A stretch of 64,000 nucleotides of DNA from Komagataeibacter swingsii (GCF_003207895.1 NZ_NKUB01000006.1:62001-126000); one strand, 5' to 3'. Positions 37,206 through 48,840 are shown, numbered from the stretch's first letter. Notes: generated by a model from the sequence alone, not told the origin. A program made the numbers and translations.

Positions 37206-39125
37206 ATGAAGTTTCGTAAGAAGAAATCCGGCAACCGGCTCATGTCCCGTCCCGAGGAAGGCAAGAATCCTTCCCGTGGCGTATTCACCCGTCGTGCGCT
37301 TGTGCTTATGGCGGCACAGGGCGCGGTACTGGGCGCATTGGGTGAACGCCTGTACGGGCTTCAGGTTCTCAACGGCAGCCATTATGCGAAGCTTGCGGAA
37401 AACAACCGCCTGAGCAAACGCTTCTTCGCGCCGCCGCGCGGGCGGATCACGGACCGTTTCGGCATTTCGGTCGCGTCCAACCGCATCAACTGGCGCGCGC
37501 TGCTGCTGGCGGAAGAAACCACCGACATTGCCGGGACGCTGGAACGCTTTGGCCAGCTTGTGCCGCTGGAAGCGCGTGACCTGACGCGCATTGAGCATGA
37601 ACTGCGGCACAAGCGGCGGTTCATCCCGGTCATGCTGCGCGATTTCCTGTCATGGGATGACATGGCGCGGCTGGAACTGAACATGCCCTCGCTGCCCGGC
37701 GTGCTGATCGATGTGGGCACCACGCGGGTCTATCCCTTTGGCCCGCTGCTGGCGCATGTGGTGGGTTATGTCGCGCCCCCTGCGGAAAAGGACGTGGTGC
37801 ATAATGCCGAACTGGCGCTGCCGGGCATGCGCGTCGGCCGTTCGGGGATCGAGCAGACACAGGACGGCAGCCTGCGCGGGCAGGTTGGCTCGGTCGAGAT
37901 GGAGGTCAACGCCGTGGGCCGCGTCATGGCCGAACTGGACCGTGACGAAGGCCTGGCGGGTGACGAGATCGCGCTGACCATCGACAGCGGCCTGCAGCAG
38001 CAGGTGCTCGGCCATATTGCCGACCAGTCGGCCAGTGCGGTGGTGATGGACTGCCGCAACGGCGAGGTGCTGGCCATGGTCAGCAATCCCTCCTTCGACC
38101 CATCCCTGTTCGATAGTGGCGTAAGCCAGGCCCAGTGGATCGAATGGACCAACAACAGCCAGACCCCGCTGATCAACAAGGCGGTGTCGGGGCTGTACCC
38201 GCCCGGCTCCACCTTCAAGCCCGCCGTGGCCATGGCGGCGCTGCGCGCGGGCACGCTGTCGCCATCCGACCGGATTTCCTGCCCCGGTTACATCGATGTG
38301 GGCGGTACGCGCTTCCACTGCTGGTCGCGCTACGGGCATGGCTCGATCAACCTGCGGCAGGGCCTCAAGTATTCCTGCGACGTCTTTTTTTACGAAGTCG
38401 CGCGCCGCACCGGCATGGACGCGATCGCGGCCACGTCCGAACTGTTCGGGCTGGGCGCGCACCTGCCGGAAATCGAACTGCCCCATGTGCGCCAGGGCCT
38501 GATCCCCACGCCCACGTGGCGGCGCAAGCATGGGCACCACTGGAATGGCGGTGACACCATTGTCAGCGGCATCGGGCAGGGATTCGTGCAGGTCACGCCC
38601 CTGCAACTGGCGACCTATGCCTCACGCATCGCCACGGGGCGTGACGTGCAGCCGCACCTGATCCGTTCCGTGGCAGGCCGCATGGCGGCGCTGACCGACC
38701 TTGGCCATGCATCGGGCATGGACATGCCCGACCAGTTTTTCGAGGACATCCGCGCAGGCATGTTCGCCGTGGTGAATGAGGAAGGGGGCACCGCCCCCAA
38801 GGCCCGGCTGGATATTCCGGGCGTGCAGATGGCGGGCAAGACCGGGTCGGCGCAGGTGCGCCGCGTCTCGCGCGCGATGCGTGAAAGCGGGCACTTCAAT
38901 TCCGCCAACCTGCCGTGGGAATACCGCCCGCACGCTCTGTTCATCTGCTATGCCCCGTATGACGCGCCGCGCTACGCCACGGCGGTGGTGATCGAGCATG
39001 GCAATGCGGGCGCGGATGTCGCCGCCCCCCTTGCGCGTGATATCATGACCGATACCCTGCGCCGCGACCCGGTCAACCATCGCGAGCCGCCGGGGCAGGA
39101 AGTGGCGCAGGCCGAGGTGGACTGA
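37206..39125 (+). CDS. mrdA: Penicillin-binding protein 2, transpeptidase
   Basis: A 639-residue class B PBP that crosslinks peptidoglycan in elongation. An N-terminal membrane anchor lies around 29-45, followed by the non-catalytic dimerisation region (PPRGRITDRFG). The transpeptidase motifs are S335-x-x-K338 in YPPGSTFKPA, SCD in LKYSCDVFFYEVA, and KTG in AGKTGSAQV. Length is normal. It lies 36 bases after mreD and is probably co-transcribed with the mre genes. In the complex it is partner to the RodA polymerase downstream. Confidence 0.97.
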   Translation: MKFRKKKSGNRLMSRPEEGKNPSRGVFTRRALVLMAAQGAVLGALGERLYGLQVLNGSHYAKLAENNRLSKRFFAPPRGRITDRFGISVASNRINWRALLLAEETTDIAGTLERFGQLVPLEARDLTRIEHELRHKRRFIPVMLRDFLSWDDMARLELNMPSLPGVLIDVGTTRVYPFGPLLAHVVGYVAPPAEKDVVHNAELALPGMRVGRSGIEQTQDGSLRGQVGSVEMEVNAVGRVMAELDRDEGLAGDEIALTIDSGLQQQVLGHIADQSASAVVMDCRNGEVLAMVSNPSFDPSLFDSGVSQAQWIEWTNNSQTPLINKAVSGLYPPGSTFKPAVAMAALRAGTLSPSDRISCPGYIDVGGTRFHCWSRYGHGSINLRQGLKYSCDVFFYEVARRTGMDAIAATSELFGLGAHLPEIELPHVRQGLIPTPTWRRKHGHHWNGGDTIVSGIGQGFVQVTPLQLATYASRIATGRDVQPHLIRSVAGRMAALTDLGHASGMDMPDQFFEDIRAGMFAVVNEEGGTAPKARLDIPGVQMAGKTGSAQVRRVSRAMRESGHFNSANLPWEYRPHALFICYAPYDAPRYATAVVIEHGNAGADVAAPLARDIMTDTLRRDPVNHREPPGQEVAQAEVD

Positions 39126-39186
39126 CCCGCCCGCCGGTGATCCCGCCCGGGGCCATGCCATCGCCGTGCCTGTTGTGGAGAATGGA

Positions 39187-40341
39187 ATGAAATTCCAGAA
39201 GCGCCTGCTGCGCGCCGAACCCAACTTCCAGATCCTGACCAAGCTGTGGCAGGTCAACTGGCTGTATGTGCTGCTGATCTGCGCGCTGGCGGTCGTGGGC
39301 TATGGGGCGCTGTATTCCGCGGGCGGTGGCACGTCGCGCCCGTTCGCGGGGCCGCAGTCCATCCGCTTCTGCTTTGGCGTGGTCATGATGCTGGGCATTT
39401 CACTGATGAGTCCGGGCATACTGGTGCGCATGGCATGGCCGCTTTACATCTTCTCGCTCATCCTGCTCGTCGCCGTGCTGCGCATGGGGCATGTGGGCAA
39501 GGGGGCGGAGCGATGGCTCATGCTGGGGGGGCTGCAGGTGCAGCCATCGGAACTGGCCAAGATCGCCCTTGTCCTCATGCTGGCGGCATGGTTCCACAAG
39601 ATCAGCTACCGCCGCATGGGCAATCCGCTGTTCCTGCTGCCGCCCGCCATCATGGTGCTTGTGCCGGTCGCCCTTGTGCTCAAGGAACCCAACCTTGGCA
39701 CCGCCGTCATCATCGGCACGGTGGGGGCCAGCATGTTCTTTGCCGCAGGCATGCGGCTGTGGCAGATCGCGCTGCTGATCCTGCCCGTGCCGTTCCTGGC
39801 CAAGGTCGCCTACAGCCACCTGCATGACTACCAGAAGGCGCGGGTCACGACCTTCCTGCACCCCGAAAGCGACCCGCTGGGGGCGGGCTACAACATCATC
39901 CAGTCCAAGATCGCGTTGGGGTCGGGTGGCATGTGGGGGCAGGGCTACCTGCATGGCACGCAGGGACAGCTGAACTTCCTGCCTGAAAAGCAGACCGACT
40001 TCATCTTCACCATGATTGCCGAGGAATGGGGTTATGTCGGTGGCGTTACCGTCATTGGCATGCTGCTGCTGCTGGTCTTTGGCGGCATGCTGATCGCCAT
40101 ACGCAGCCGCAACCAGTTCGGGCGGCTGCTGGGGCTGGGCATTTCGGTCAACTTCTTCCTGTACTGCGCGGTCAACCTGTCCATGGTGATGGGGGCGATC
40201 CCGGTGGGGGGCGTGCCGCTACCGCTGATTTCCTATGGCGGGTCGGCCATGCTGATGGTCATGTTCGGTTTCGGGCTGCTGATGTCGGCATGGGTGCATC
40301 GCAACGATACCTTTGGTGAAACGGTGGAAAACAGGGACTGA
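39187..40341 (+). CDS. rodA: Rod shape-determining protein RodA, SEDS glycosyltransferase
   Basis: A 384-residue SEDS-family membrane protein with about ten helices that polymerises lipid II. Conserved motifs are GAERWL near the middle, QPSELAKIA, KEPNLGTA, and the C-terminal GGVPLPLISYGGSAML. The start ATG 39187 has GGAG about 6 bases upstream; a GTG at 39166 is an unlikely alternative. It follows mrdA, its usual partner. The stop overlaps the ATG of the DUF3293 gene. Confidence 0.96.
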   Translation: MKFQKRLLRAEPNFQILTKLWQVNWLYVLLICALAVVGYGALYSAGGGTSRPFAGPQSIRFCFGVVMMLGISLMSPGILVRMAWPLYIFSLILLVAVLRMGHVGKGAERWLMLGGLQVQPSELAKIALVLMLAAWFHKISYRRMGNPLFLLPPAIMVLVPVALVLKEPNLGTAVIIGTVGASMFFAAGMRLWQIALLILPVPFLAKVAYSHLHDYQKARVTTFLHPESDPLGAGYNIIQSKIALGSGGMWGQGYLHGTQGQLNFLPEKQTDFIFTMIAEEWGYVGGVTVIGMLLLLVFGGMLIAIRSRNQFGRLLGLGISVNFFLYCAVNLSMVMGAIPVGGVPLPLISYGGSAMLMVMFGFGLLMSAWVHRNDTFGETVENRD

Positions 40342-40733
40342 TGGCGGGTATTGTCCCGCCCACGGCCGCCGTCCGCCGCGCCTATCGGCTGAGCCGCTAT
40401 CACGTGCCCGGCCTGCCGGTCATCCGCATCGGCCAGCCGCCGCGCTGGCCCGGCAGGGCGCCGGAAGGCGATATCGTGCTGCTGAGCGCGTGTAATCCCG
40501 GTGGCCGGCTGCATGCGGATGGCTGGAACCGGCGGATGATGCGCGCACTGGCCTGCCATCTGCATGGCGTACCGCATGTATTGGGTGAGGGACGGCTGGG
40601 CCGATGGGCCGAACCGCTTTACGCGGTGCGCGTGCCGCTGGCGCGTGGCCTGCGGCTTGCGCGCCTGTTCGGGCAGAATGCGGTGGTCGTGCTGCACGGC
40701 ACGCAGCCCGCGCGGCTGGTGTATCTGGCGTAA
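40341..40733 (+). CDS. DUF3293-like hypothetical protein
   Basis: A 130-residue soluble protein. The pattern IRIGQPPRWPG ... LLSACNPGGRLHADGWNRRMM ... GEGRLGRWAEPLYAVRVPL ... LFGQNAVVVL matches the DUF3293 layout as I remember it (NP...N..R, then GQNA near the end). It has no signal peptide, helix or catalytic motif. Its ATG overlaps the rodA stop, so it is translationally coupled to the elongasome operon, although DUF3293 is not known to me as a wall protein. A repeat follows at once. Confidence 0.7.
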   Translation: MAGIVPPTAAVRRAYRLSRYHVPGLPVIRIGQPPRWPGRAPEGDIVLLSACNPGGRLHADGWNRRMMRALACHLHGVPHVLGEGRLGRWAEPLYAVRVPLARGLRLARLFGQNAVVVLHGTQPARLVYLA

Positions 40734-40738
40734 GGAAA

Positions 40739-40817
40739 GAAGTTTTTGGTCAAGCTTTTTGCAAAAGCTTGAAAAGAATGCCGCCTTTTTGAAAAAAGGC
40801 GGCACCTGAAAACGTTT
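40739..40817 (+). repeat. Dispersed palindromic repeat, copy 6 (AAGC-arm first)
   Basis: It starts GAAGTTTTTGGTCAAGC and ends CACCTGAAAACGTTT. The inner stems are CAAGCTTTTTGC...AAAAGCTTG (compensated at the C-G closing pair) and GCCGCCTTTTT/AAAAAGGCGGC. It lies between the convergent DUF3293 gene and glyS. Confidence 0.83.
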
Positions 40818-40842
40818 GTTACTTTATTTTTATCAGTTGGTA

Positions 40843-42966
40843 TCAGCCTTCGATCTGGCTGAAATCGGCGATCAGCACCGTCATGCGGCACAGTTCCGAC
40901 AGCAGGCGCAGGCGGTTGGCGCGCACGGCGGGATCGGTGTCGTTCACCGTGACCTTGTCAAAGAACTGGTCAAGGGCCGGGCGCAGGGCGGCGACATCCC
41001 GCATCGCGTCCGCGTAGCGTTCCTGCGCGATGGCCTGTTCGACCGCCGGGATGGTCTTCTGCAACTGTTCGGCCAGCGCCTTTTCCTCGGGCTGGGTGTA
41101 CAGCGCCGGGTTGGGCGTGCCCTCATGCGGGCCGTCCTTGCGATCCTCGATGCGCAGGATATTGGCCGCGCGCTTGGTCGCCGCCAGCATGTTGCGCCCG
41201 TCCCCGGTCTCCAGCATGTCGGCAATGGCCTTCGCGCGCGCCAGCAGGCGCACGATGTCGGTATCCGTATTGCCAACCGATACGGCGGCCAGGATATCAT
41301 GCCGCGCGCCTTCGCCACGCAACTGCACGCGCAGGCGGTCGGCCACGAATTCCGGCAGCACGTCAAGGTCGGGGGCAAGGCGCAGGGATTCGGGCAGGCC
41401 CTGTGCCGCTTTCCAGAACACCCTGGCCAGATCCAGCCGCAGCCCGTTTTCACGGATGATGCGGATGACCCCCAGTGCCGCGCGACGCAGGGCGTACGGA
41501 TCGCCCGACCCGCCCGGCTTTTCACCCACGGCGAAGAAGGCGACCAGCATGTCGATCTTGTCCGCCAGCGCCACGGCAATGGATACCGGAGCGGTGGGCA
41601 CCTCATCTTGCGGGCCACGCGGCATGTAATGCGCGCCAATGGCGTCCGCCACGGAGGCTGGCTCCCCATCATGACGGGCATAATAGGCGCCCATGACGCC
41701 CTGTAGTTCAGGGAACTCACCTACCATGCCGGTTGTCAGGTCAGCCTTACATAATAGGGCAGCCCGTTGTGCAAGTGCCTGAAAGTTCGCCACTGTTTCC
41801 GGTTGGAGATTGGCAATATCCTCTGGCGTTCTATCGAACCATGTCATGCCCGCAGGCATGCCTGCCAGGATGCCTGCAAGTCGTACGATACGTTTGACCC
41901 GTTCTCCTTGGCTACCAAGGGCGGCGTGGAAAACGATCCGGTCAAGTTCCGGCACACGGCTTTCCAGCGTACGGGTGCGGTCAAGGTCCCAGAAATGGCG
42001 GGCATCGGCAAAGCGCGCGCGCAGCACGCGTTCATTGCCCGCAATCGTCAGCGCGCCGCCATCACGCGGCAGCAGGTTGGCGACGAAGGCAAAGCGGGGG
42101 GCGGCCGAGCCATCGGCGTTGCGCAGCGCGAAGTAGCGCTGGTTCACGCGCATGGATACCTGCATCACCTCGGGCGGCAGGGTCATGAATTCGTCGTCGA
42201 TCTGGCCAAGGAAGGGCACCGGCCATTCGGTCAGGCCCGCGACCTCGTCAATCAGGCCGGGATCGGCCACGACGCTCAGCCCTTCCTCGGCGGCAAGGCT
42301 GGCCACGCCTTCGGCAATGATGGTGCGCCGCGCGGCGGCATCGGGTTCGACCTCGCGTGCGCGCAGGCCATCCAGCCAGTCCTTCGTGCCGCCGACCGCG
42401 AACGCGCCGGGGGCGGTGAAGCGGTGGCCTTCGGTCAGGTTGCCAGCCTTCAGGCCGTGGCCGTTATCCTCTCCTTCCGCCAGCGTGAAGTCCACGACCG
42501 CGCCATCAAGGATGCACACGATCCGGCGCAGCGGGCGCACCCACGTAAAGGCGCTGCCCACGCCCCAGCGCATGGATTTGGGCCATGGGAAGCGGCGCAG
42601 CAGGCCGGGCAGGACGCGGGCCACCTGCTGGCCGGCCGGGATGGGCGCGATTTCGCGGTGCAGCACCCAGAAGCCGTTTTCCGCCACCAGCGCGTCCCGG
42701 TCCACCCCATGCTTGCGCATGAAGCCGGCCAGCGCCTTGTCCGGCGCGCTTTCACGCGGGCCGCGTTCGTTCACCGTGCCGCCGGGCACCGTTGCATCGA
42801 CCGTCAGCGACAGCGCGATGCGGCGCGGCCCGGCAAACGCCGCGGCGTCGCGCGGGTTGAGGGGGCCGAGCGCCTCGCACACCAGGCGTTCGAGGTCGGC
42901 CGCCGCGCGCGCCTGCATGCGGGCGGGGATTTCCTCGGAAAAGAGTTCGATAAGGAGTTCGGGCAT
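40843..42966 (-). CDS. glyS: Glycyl-tRNA synthetase beta subunit
   Basis: A 707-residue subunit of the alpha2beta2 bacterial GlyRS. It begins MPELLIELFSEEIPARM, a family signature, and contains CKADLTTGMVGEFPELQGVMG, an HD-domain-like segment, and the C-terminal tRNA-binding helical domain (anticodon-binding-like, about 580-700). It starts 6 bases after the glyQ stop. Within the gene, 41701-41820 has about 52% GC against about 68% just downstream, with codon use unlike its neighbours (for example runs of ATT, TTA and AAG). The protein stays in frame, so this is not a break. Confidence 0.97.
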   Translation of the reverse strand: MPELLIELFSEEIPARMQARAAADLERLVCEALGPLNPRDAAAFAGPRRIALSLTVDATVPGGTVNERGPRESAPDKALAGFMRKHGVDRDALVAENGFWVLHREIAPIPAGQQVARVLPGLLRRFPWPKSMRWGVGSAFTWVRPLRRIVCILDGAVVDFTLAEGEDNGHGLKAGNLTEGHRFTAPGAFAVGGTKDWLDGLRAREVEPDAAARRTIIAEGVASLAAEEGLSVVADPGLIDEVAGLTEWPVPFLGQIDDEFMTLPPEVMQVSMRVNQRYFALRNADGSAAPRFAFVANLLPRDGGALTIAGNERVLRARFADARHFWDLDRTRTLESRVPELDRIVFHAALGSQGERVKRIVRLAGILAGMPAGMTWFDRTPEDIANLQPETVANFQALAQRAALLCKADLTTGMVGEFPELQGVMGAYYARHDGEPASVADAIGAHYMPRGPQDEVPTAPVSIAVALADKIDMLVAFFAVGEKPGGSGDPYALRRAALGVIRIIRENGLRLDLARVFWKAAQGLPESLRLAPDLDVLPEFVADRLRVQLRGEGARHDILAAVSVGNTDTDIVRLLARAKAIADMLETGDGRNMLAATKRAANILRIEDRKDGPHEGTPNPALYTQPEEKALAEQLQKTIPAVEQAIAQERYADAMRDVAALRPALDQFFDKVTVNDTDPAVRANRLRLLSELCRMTVLIADFSQIEG

Positions 42967-42972
42967 GATCTC

Positions 42973-43863
42973 TTATTCCTCGCCCGCCAGCCACGTTTCG
43001 CAGCAACGTTTGGCCAGCGCGCGTACGCGGCCGATATAGGATGCACGCTCGCTGACGCTGATCACGCCGCGTGCGTCGAGCAGGTTGAACAGGTGGCTGG
43101 CCTTCAGGCACTGGTCATAGGCGGGCTGGGCCAGCCCCGCTTCGGCAAGGGCGGTGGATTCGCGCTCGGCGTCGATGAAGTGGCGGTGCAGCATCTCCAC
43201 ATCCGCGACTTCAAAGTTGTGGCGGGAATAGTCCTGCTCCGCGCGCAGGAACACATCGCCGTATTTCAGGCCCTGCCCGTTGAAATCGAGGTCATAGACA
43301 TTCTCGATTCCCTGCACGTACATCGCCAGCCGCTCCAGCCCGTAGGTCAGTTCGGTCGAGGGCATGACGGTGGGAATGCCGCCCACCTGCTGGAAATAGG
43401 TGAACTGCGTCACCTCCATCCCGTCGCACCAGACTTCCCACCCCAGGCCCCAGGCACCGATGGTGGGGTTTTCCCAGTCATCTTCCACAAAGCGGATGTC
43501 GTGTTCCAGCGGGTCGATGCCGATGGCGCGGTAGCTGTCCAGCAGCAGTTTCTGGCTGTCTTCCGGCGTGGGCTTGAGCAGGACCTGATACTGGTAATAG
43601 TGCTGCAGCCGATTCGGGTTTTCGCCATAGCGGCCATCGGACGGGCGGCGGCAGGGCTGGACATAGGCCGCCTTCCACGGTTTCGGGCCGAGTGCGCGCA
43701 GCGTGGTATGCGGCGACAGCGTGCCCGCGCCCACTTCGGTGTCGTAGGGCTGGAGGATGGCGCAGCCCTGATCGGACCAGAACTGGTGCAGTTTCAGGAT
43801 CAGTCCCTGAAACGACAGCGGGCGCGGGGTGGTGGGTGATCGGGGCACGGGGGCCGGGTCCAT
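42973..43863 (-). CDS. glyQ: Glycyl-tRNA synthetase alpha subunit
   Basis: A 296-residue class II catalytic subunit that activates glycine. Motifs include [25 protein letters not shown] at the start, [26 protein letters not shown], and [23 protein letters not shown] chose ATG 43863 over a TTG two codons upstream; GGAG lies about 10 bases upstream. It heads the glyQ-glyS operon. Confidence 0.97.
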   Translation of the reverse strand: MDPAPVPRSPTTPRPLSFQGLILKLHQFWSDQGCAILQPYDTEVGAGTLSPHTTLRALGPKPWKAAYVQPCRRPSDGRYGENPNRLQHYYQYQVLLKPTPEDSQKLLLDSYRAIGIDPLEHDIRFVEDDWENPTIGAWGLGWEVWCDGMEVTQFTYFQQVGGIPTVMPSTELTYGLERLAMYVQGIENVYDLDFNGQGLKYGDVFLRAEQDYSRHNFEVADVEMLHRHFIDAERESTALAEAGLAQPAYDQCLKASHLFNLLDARGVISVSERASYIGRVRALAKRCCETWLAGEE

Positions 43864-44073
43864 GAACAAGATGCTCCGGTAAACGGGGAGAGGTCTGCAC
43901 CATCTGGCGCAAAATCGCCGGGCAGCATACCGTTATGCGGCCCCGACCGGAAGATCGGGCGTGCCATACGCCCAAAGCGGCCCCTACATGGCGGGTTTGG
44001 GCCTTGTTTATTGCGCCCGCACGGCCCACATCGGCAGGGATACGGTATCCCAGCCCAAGGCAGGACAGACAGG

Positions 44074-44841
44074 ATGAATGACCAGGAACGCCAACTGATC
44101 ACACAGTTTTTTGCCCGCGTCGGGGGCAGTGCCCCCGGCAGCGTGCCGCAGACGGCAAACGCCCTTCCGCCCATCGACCCGCAGGCTGACCAGTATATCG
44201 GGGAGATGTTCCAGAAATATCCTGAAGCCCGCTACCGCATCACCCAGACCGCCGTGGTGCAGGAAGCCGCCCTGGCGGAGGCGCAGAACCAGATCCGCCA
44301 GCTCCAGTGGCAGTTGCAGCAGGCGCAGCAGCAGATCCAGCAGTTGCAGCAGCAGGCCCAGTCCCGGCCGGCATCGGGCGGCGGCGGGTTCCTCAGCGGC
44401 ATGTTCGGTGGTGGGCAGCGCGCACAGCAGGCTGCCCCCCCGCCGGGCTGGGGTGGGGCCGCGCCGTCCGCCCCGCCGCCGCAGCCGGTCTATCCGCCGG
44501 GCATGCAGCCGGGCATGTTCCCCGCGCGTGGTTCGGGATTCCTTGGTTCGGCCCTGACCACGGCGGCAGGCGTTGCCGGCGGCATGATGGTGGGCAATGC
44601 GCTGACGGACCTGTTCAGCGGGCACCATGACGCGGGCGGATTCGCCAGTGGCGTGCCGCAGCCGGGTGGCGAGACGATCATCAACAACAACTACGGTGAC
44701 AGCACGGCCGGCACTGGCGGCGCCGATCCGTTCGCCGGCGGCGGCACCAGCGCCGATTCCGGATTTGACGCCGGTGGCGGCGATGGTGGCGGTGGATTCG
44801 ACGGCGGCGGTTTCGACGCGGGCGACGATAACAGCTTCTGA
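44074..44841 (+). CDS. DUF2076 domain protein
   Basis: A 255-residue protein. Residues 1-90 form the DUF2076 region (MNDQERQLITQFFARV ... RITQTAVVQEAALAEAQNQI), then a Gln-rich coiled coil (QLQWQLQQAQQQIQQLQQQ, about 74-95), then a Gly/Pro-rich linker, then a hydrophobic Gly-zipper segment (FLGSALTTAAGVAGGMMVGNAL) and a Gly/Asp-rich tail ending in NSF. Family function is unknown; periplasmic or membrane-associated localisation has been proposed in general. It has no signal peptide. A terminator follows 23 bases after the stop. Confidence 0.82.
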   Translation: MNDQERQLITQFFARVGGSAPGSVPQTANALPPIDPQADQYIGEMFQKYPEARYRITQTAVVQEAALAEAQNQIRQLQWQLQQAQQQIQQLQQQAQSRPASGGGGFLSGMFGGGQRAQQAAPPPGWGGAAPSAPPPQPVYPPGMQPGMFPARGSGFLGSALTTAAGVAGGMMVGNALTDLFSGHHDAGGFASGVPQPGGETIINNNYGDSTAGTGGADPFAGGGTSADSGFDAGGGDGGGGFDGGGFDAGDDNSF

Positions 44842-44864
44842 GCTGCCATCTGGTGACGACAGGG

Positions 44865-44895
44865 AAAGGGCATCCGTTACGGGTGCCCTTTCTGG
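44865..44895 (+). terminator. Intrinsic terminator after the DUF2076 gene
   Basis: AAAGGGCATCC (44865-44875) pairs with GGGTGCCCTTT (44881-44891), with one T-G wobble and a GTTAC loop. The T-run is short (CTTTCTGG). Confidence 0.72.
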
Positions 44896-45183
44896 TTCAG
44901 GCAGTGCTGCGAGCCGTTGCGCGTCCCTCCCTGCCTTCAGGTCCGATCCGGCATGCCCGCGGGCATCGTATCCGGGCCTGCATCGGGCCGGGTGTGATGG
45001 CGTCAAGGCCGACGCGCCGGGCGACATGATCGTGATGCAGTCATGTGTGTGCCGTACGGGGGCATGGCCTGTATGCAGGAACGGCATACCGGAAGCGCGT
45101 CGTGCCGGGCAGGCGGATGGCCCGGGGGCATGAACGCATATGGCCGACACGGCGCGGCCTGTAACAGCGGGGAGGATGATGTG

Positions 45184-45840
45184 ATGATGCAGCAGGAATT
45201 CTCCCTCGACCCGCCCGCGACGGCCACGCCCCGGCATGAAAGGCTGGGCGAGGGGGCATCCGTCCTGCGCGGTCATGCCGCAGGGCTGGCAGGTGACATG
45301 ATTGCGCAGATAAGGCGGATTGCCGCCCTGTCCCCTTTTCGGCGCATGACGACAGCAGGCGGGGGCATGACGTCGGTTGCCATGACCTGCTGCGGGGCGG
45401 CCGGATGGTGCAGCGATGCCCGGGGTCACCGTTATGAACGCCGTGATCCCATGACAGGCCGGCCATGGCCCCCCTTGCCACCGGCATGGCGGGCATGGGC
45501 CATCGGGACCGCGCGGCTGGCGGGTTATGATGGTTTCGCGCCGGATACCTGCCTGATAAACGGCTATCGGCCCGGCACCCGCATGGGATTGCATCAGGAT
45601 GGCGATGAACGGACGGATGCGCCGGTTGTATCCCTCTCCTTCGGGCTGCCCGCCCTGTTCCAGTGGGGCGGGTTGCGGCGGACCGACCCGGTCAGGCGCA
45701 TTCCCCTGCTGCATGGCGACGTGGTGGTGTGGGGTGGCCCGTCACGGCTGGTGTTCCACGGTATCGCCGCGTTGCGCGCGGGCCAGCACCCGGTGACGGG
45801 GCCGTGCCGTTACAACCTGACCTTCCGGCAGGTGTGGTAG
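45184..45840 (+). CDS. alkB: AlkB-like 2OG/Fe(II) DNA dealkylase
   Basis: A 218-residue dioxygenase that oxidatively removes methyl groups from 1-methyladenine and 3-methylcytosine. The Fe(II) triad is H and D in MGLHQDGDER plus H in RLVFHGI, and the 2OG arginine is in the C-terminal CRYNLTFRQVW. VSLSFGLPALFQWGG is typical AlkB. I chose ATG 45184 with GGAGG 8 bases upstream; the frame stays open upstream to 45043, including an ATG at 45130, but without family similarity. A role in alkylation repair is inferred from family. Confidence 0.9.
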   Translation: MMQQEFSLDPPATATPRHERLGEGASVLRGHAAGLAGDMIAQIRRIAALSPFRRMTTAGGGMTSVAMTCCGAAGWCSDARGHRYERRDPMTGRPWPPLPPAWRAWAIGTARLAGYDGFAPDTCLINGYRPGTRMGLHQDGDERTDAPVVSLSFGLPALFQWGGLRRTDPVRRIPLLHGDVVVWGGPSRLVFHGIAALRAGQHPVTGPCRYNLTFRQVW

Positions 45841-45858
45841 GGGACGGCCCCAGGCGTA

Positions 45859-46473
45859 TCAGACCTTGAGCGCCGCCGCCTGCTTCGCGCGTGCCGTAAT
45901 GGCCGCGACATCGGGCGTGCCCGCGGGCACCAGCCACGACCCACCCACGCACAGGACGGAAGGCAGGCCCAGCCAGTCCGCTGCCGTATCGGCCTTGATG
46001 CCGCCGGTGGGGCAGAAACGCGCCTGGCCGAACGGCGCGGACAGGGCCTTCAGCGCCGGGATGCCGCCTGCGGCGGTGGCGGGGAAGAACTTGAAATGCG
46101 TAAGCCCCAGGTCCAGCCCGCGCATGATGTCGCTGGCATTGGCCGTGCCGGGCAGCAGCGGGACGTCGCACGCATTCGCGGCATGGGCCACGTTGGCGGT
46201 CAGGCCGGGGCTGACGATGAAGCGCGCACCCGCGTCCACCGAACTTTTCAGGTCATCGCCATTCAGCACGGTGCCCGCGCCTACGACAGCGCCTTCCACC
46301 TTCGCCATTTCGGCAATGACCTCCAGCGCGCATTCGGTGCGCAGGGTGACTTCCAGCGCGCGCAGGCCACCGGCCACCAGGGCTTCGGCCACCGGGCGGG
46401 CATGGGCGGGATCGTGGATGACCAGTACCGGGATAACCGGGGCAAGGGTCATGATGTCTTCAATGCGGGCCAT
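45859..46473 (-). CDS. eda: KDPG aldolase (2-dehydro-3-deoxyphosphogluconate aldolase)
   Basis: A 204-residue class I aldolase that splits KDPG to pyruvate and glyceraldehyde 3-phosphate in the Entner-Doudoroff pathway. The N-terminal PVIPVLVIHDPAHARPVAEALVAGG and LEVTLRT (catalytic Glu region), GAGTVLN, and the Schiff-base lysine in THFKFFPA are all present; the phosphate-binding GGIKADTA follows. It starts 60 bases after the edd stop on the same strand, so edd and eda are one unit. Confidence 0.95.
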   Translation of the reverse strand: MARIEDIMTLAPVIPVLVIHDPAHARPVAEALVAGGLRALEVTLRTECALEVIAEMAKVEGAVVGAGTVLNGDDLKSSVDAGARFIVSPGLTANVAHAANACDVPLLPGTANASDIMRGLDLGLTHFKFFPATAAGGIPALKALSAPFGQARFCPTGGIKADTAADWLGLPSVLCVGGSWLVPAGTPDVAAITARAKQAAALKV

Positions 46474-46533
46474 GTCGGCTTCCCTTTTTTTACAACGGTT
46501 CGCGGCGCGTGCGCCGGGGTTCAGCGCCGGGGT

Positions 46534-48372
<1,839 letters not shown>

Positions 48373-48840
48373 GGGATCTCACAGACATTGATAGGCCTGC
48401 CCACAAGCGGGGCGGGCAGGTTCGCCATCCATTGCACCGGCAACGACAGCGGGTTTAAAAGCGGTCGGAATGTGCGAATATCCTGTGACCGCATGGCGAA
48501 AGGTCATTTATTTGAAAAAATATGGGAAGTTCAAGACATAAAATTATAAAAATAATCACAAATACATAACTTAATTATTAAATCGAACATCCATATGCCT
48601 GCGGGCGCGCAAAATCCCCCAGTGTCCCGCCTTTTATGGGCTGGATGCAGGCCATGGCCGTCCCCCGCGCCAAACGGGTGGATGGCACATAAAGTATTGT
48701 ATTCCAGTAAATCGGGCCATGGGGCCATGGGTTCGCGTCACGGCGCGCGAATGTATCCCGTAACAGGCCCGAACGCCCGGAAATGGCGTACGGCCCGAAG
48801 GGACAGGCAGCATGGCATGGAAAAAGGGGAAGGCAGGGAA
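48373..48840. other. 468-base gap with a strongly A/T-rich core
   Basis: No gene is supported. Bases about 48508-48596 are extremely A/T-rich compared with the chromosome around them and lie upstream of edd. The rest (48600-48840) is ordinary GC-rich sequence leading to the tRNA-Lys 3' end, with short frames but no domain. Confidence 0.6.
48506..48534 (-). promoter_or_regulatory. Candidate edd promoter
   Basis: On the minus strand, TTGAAC (48529-48534) is followed by a 17-base spacer and ATAAAT (48506-48511), pointing at edd. The transcript would have a leader of about 125 bases. The boxes lie inside the A/T-rich core. Confidence 0.48.
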
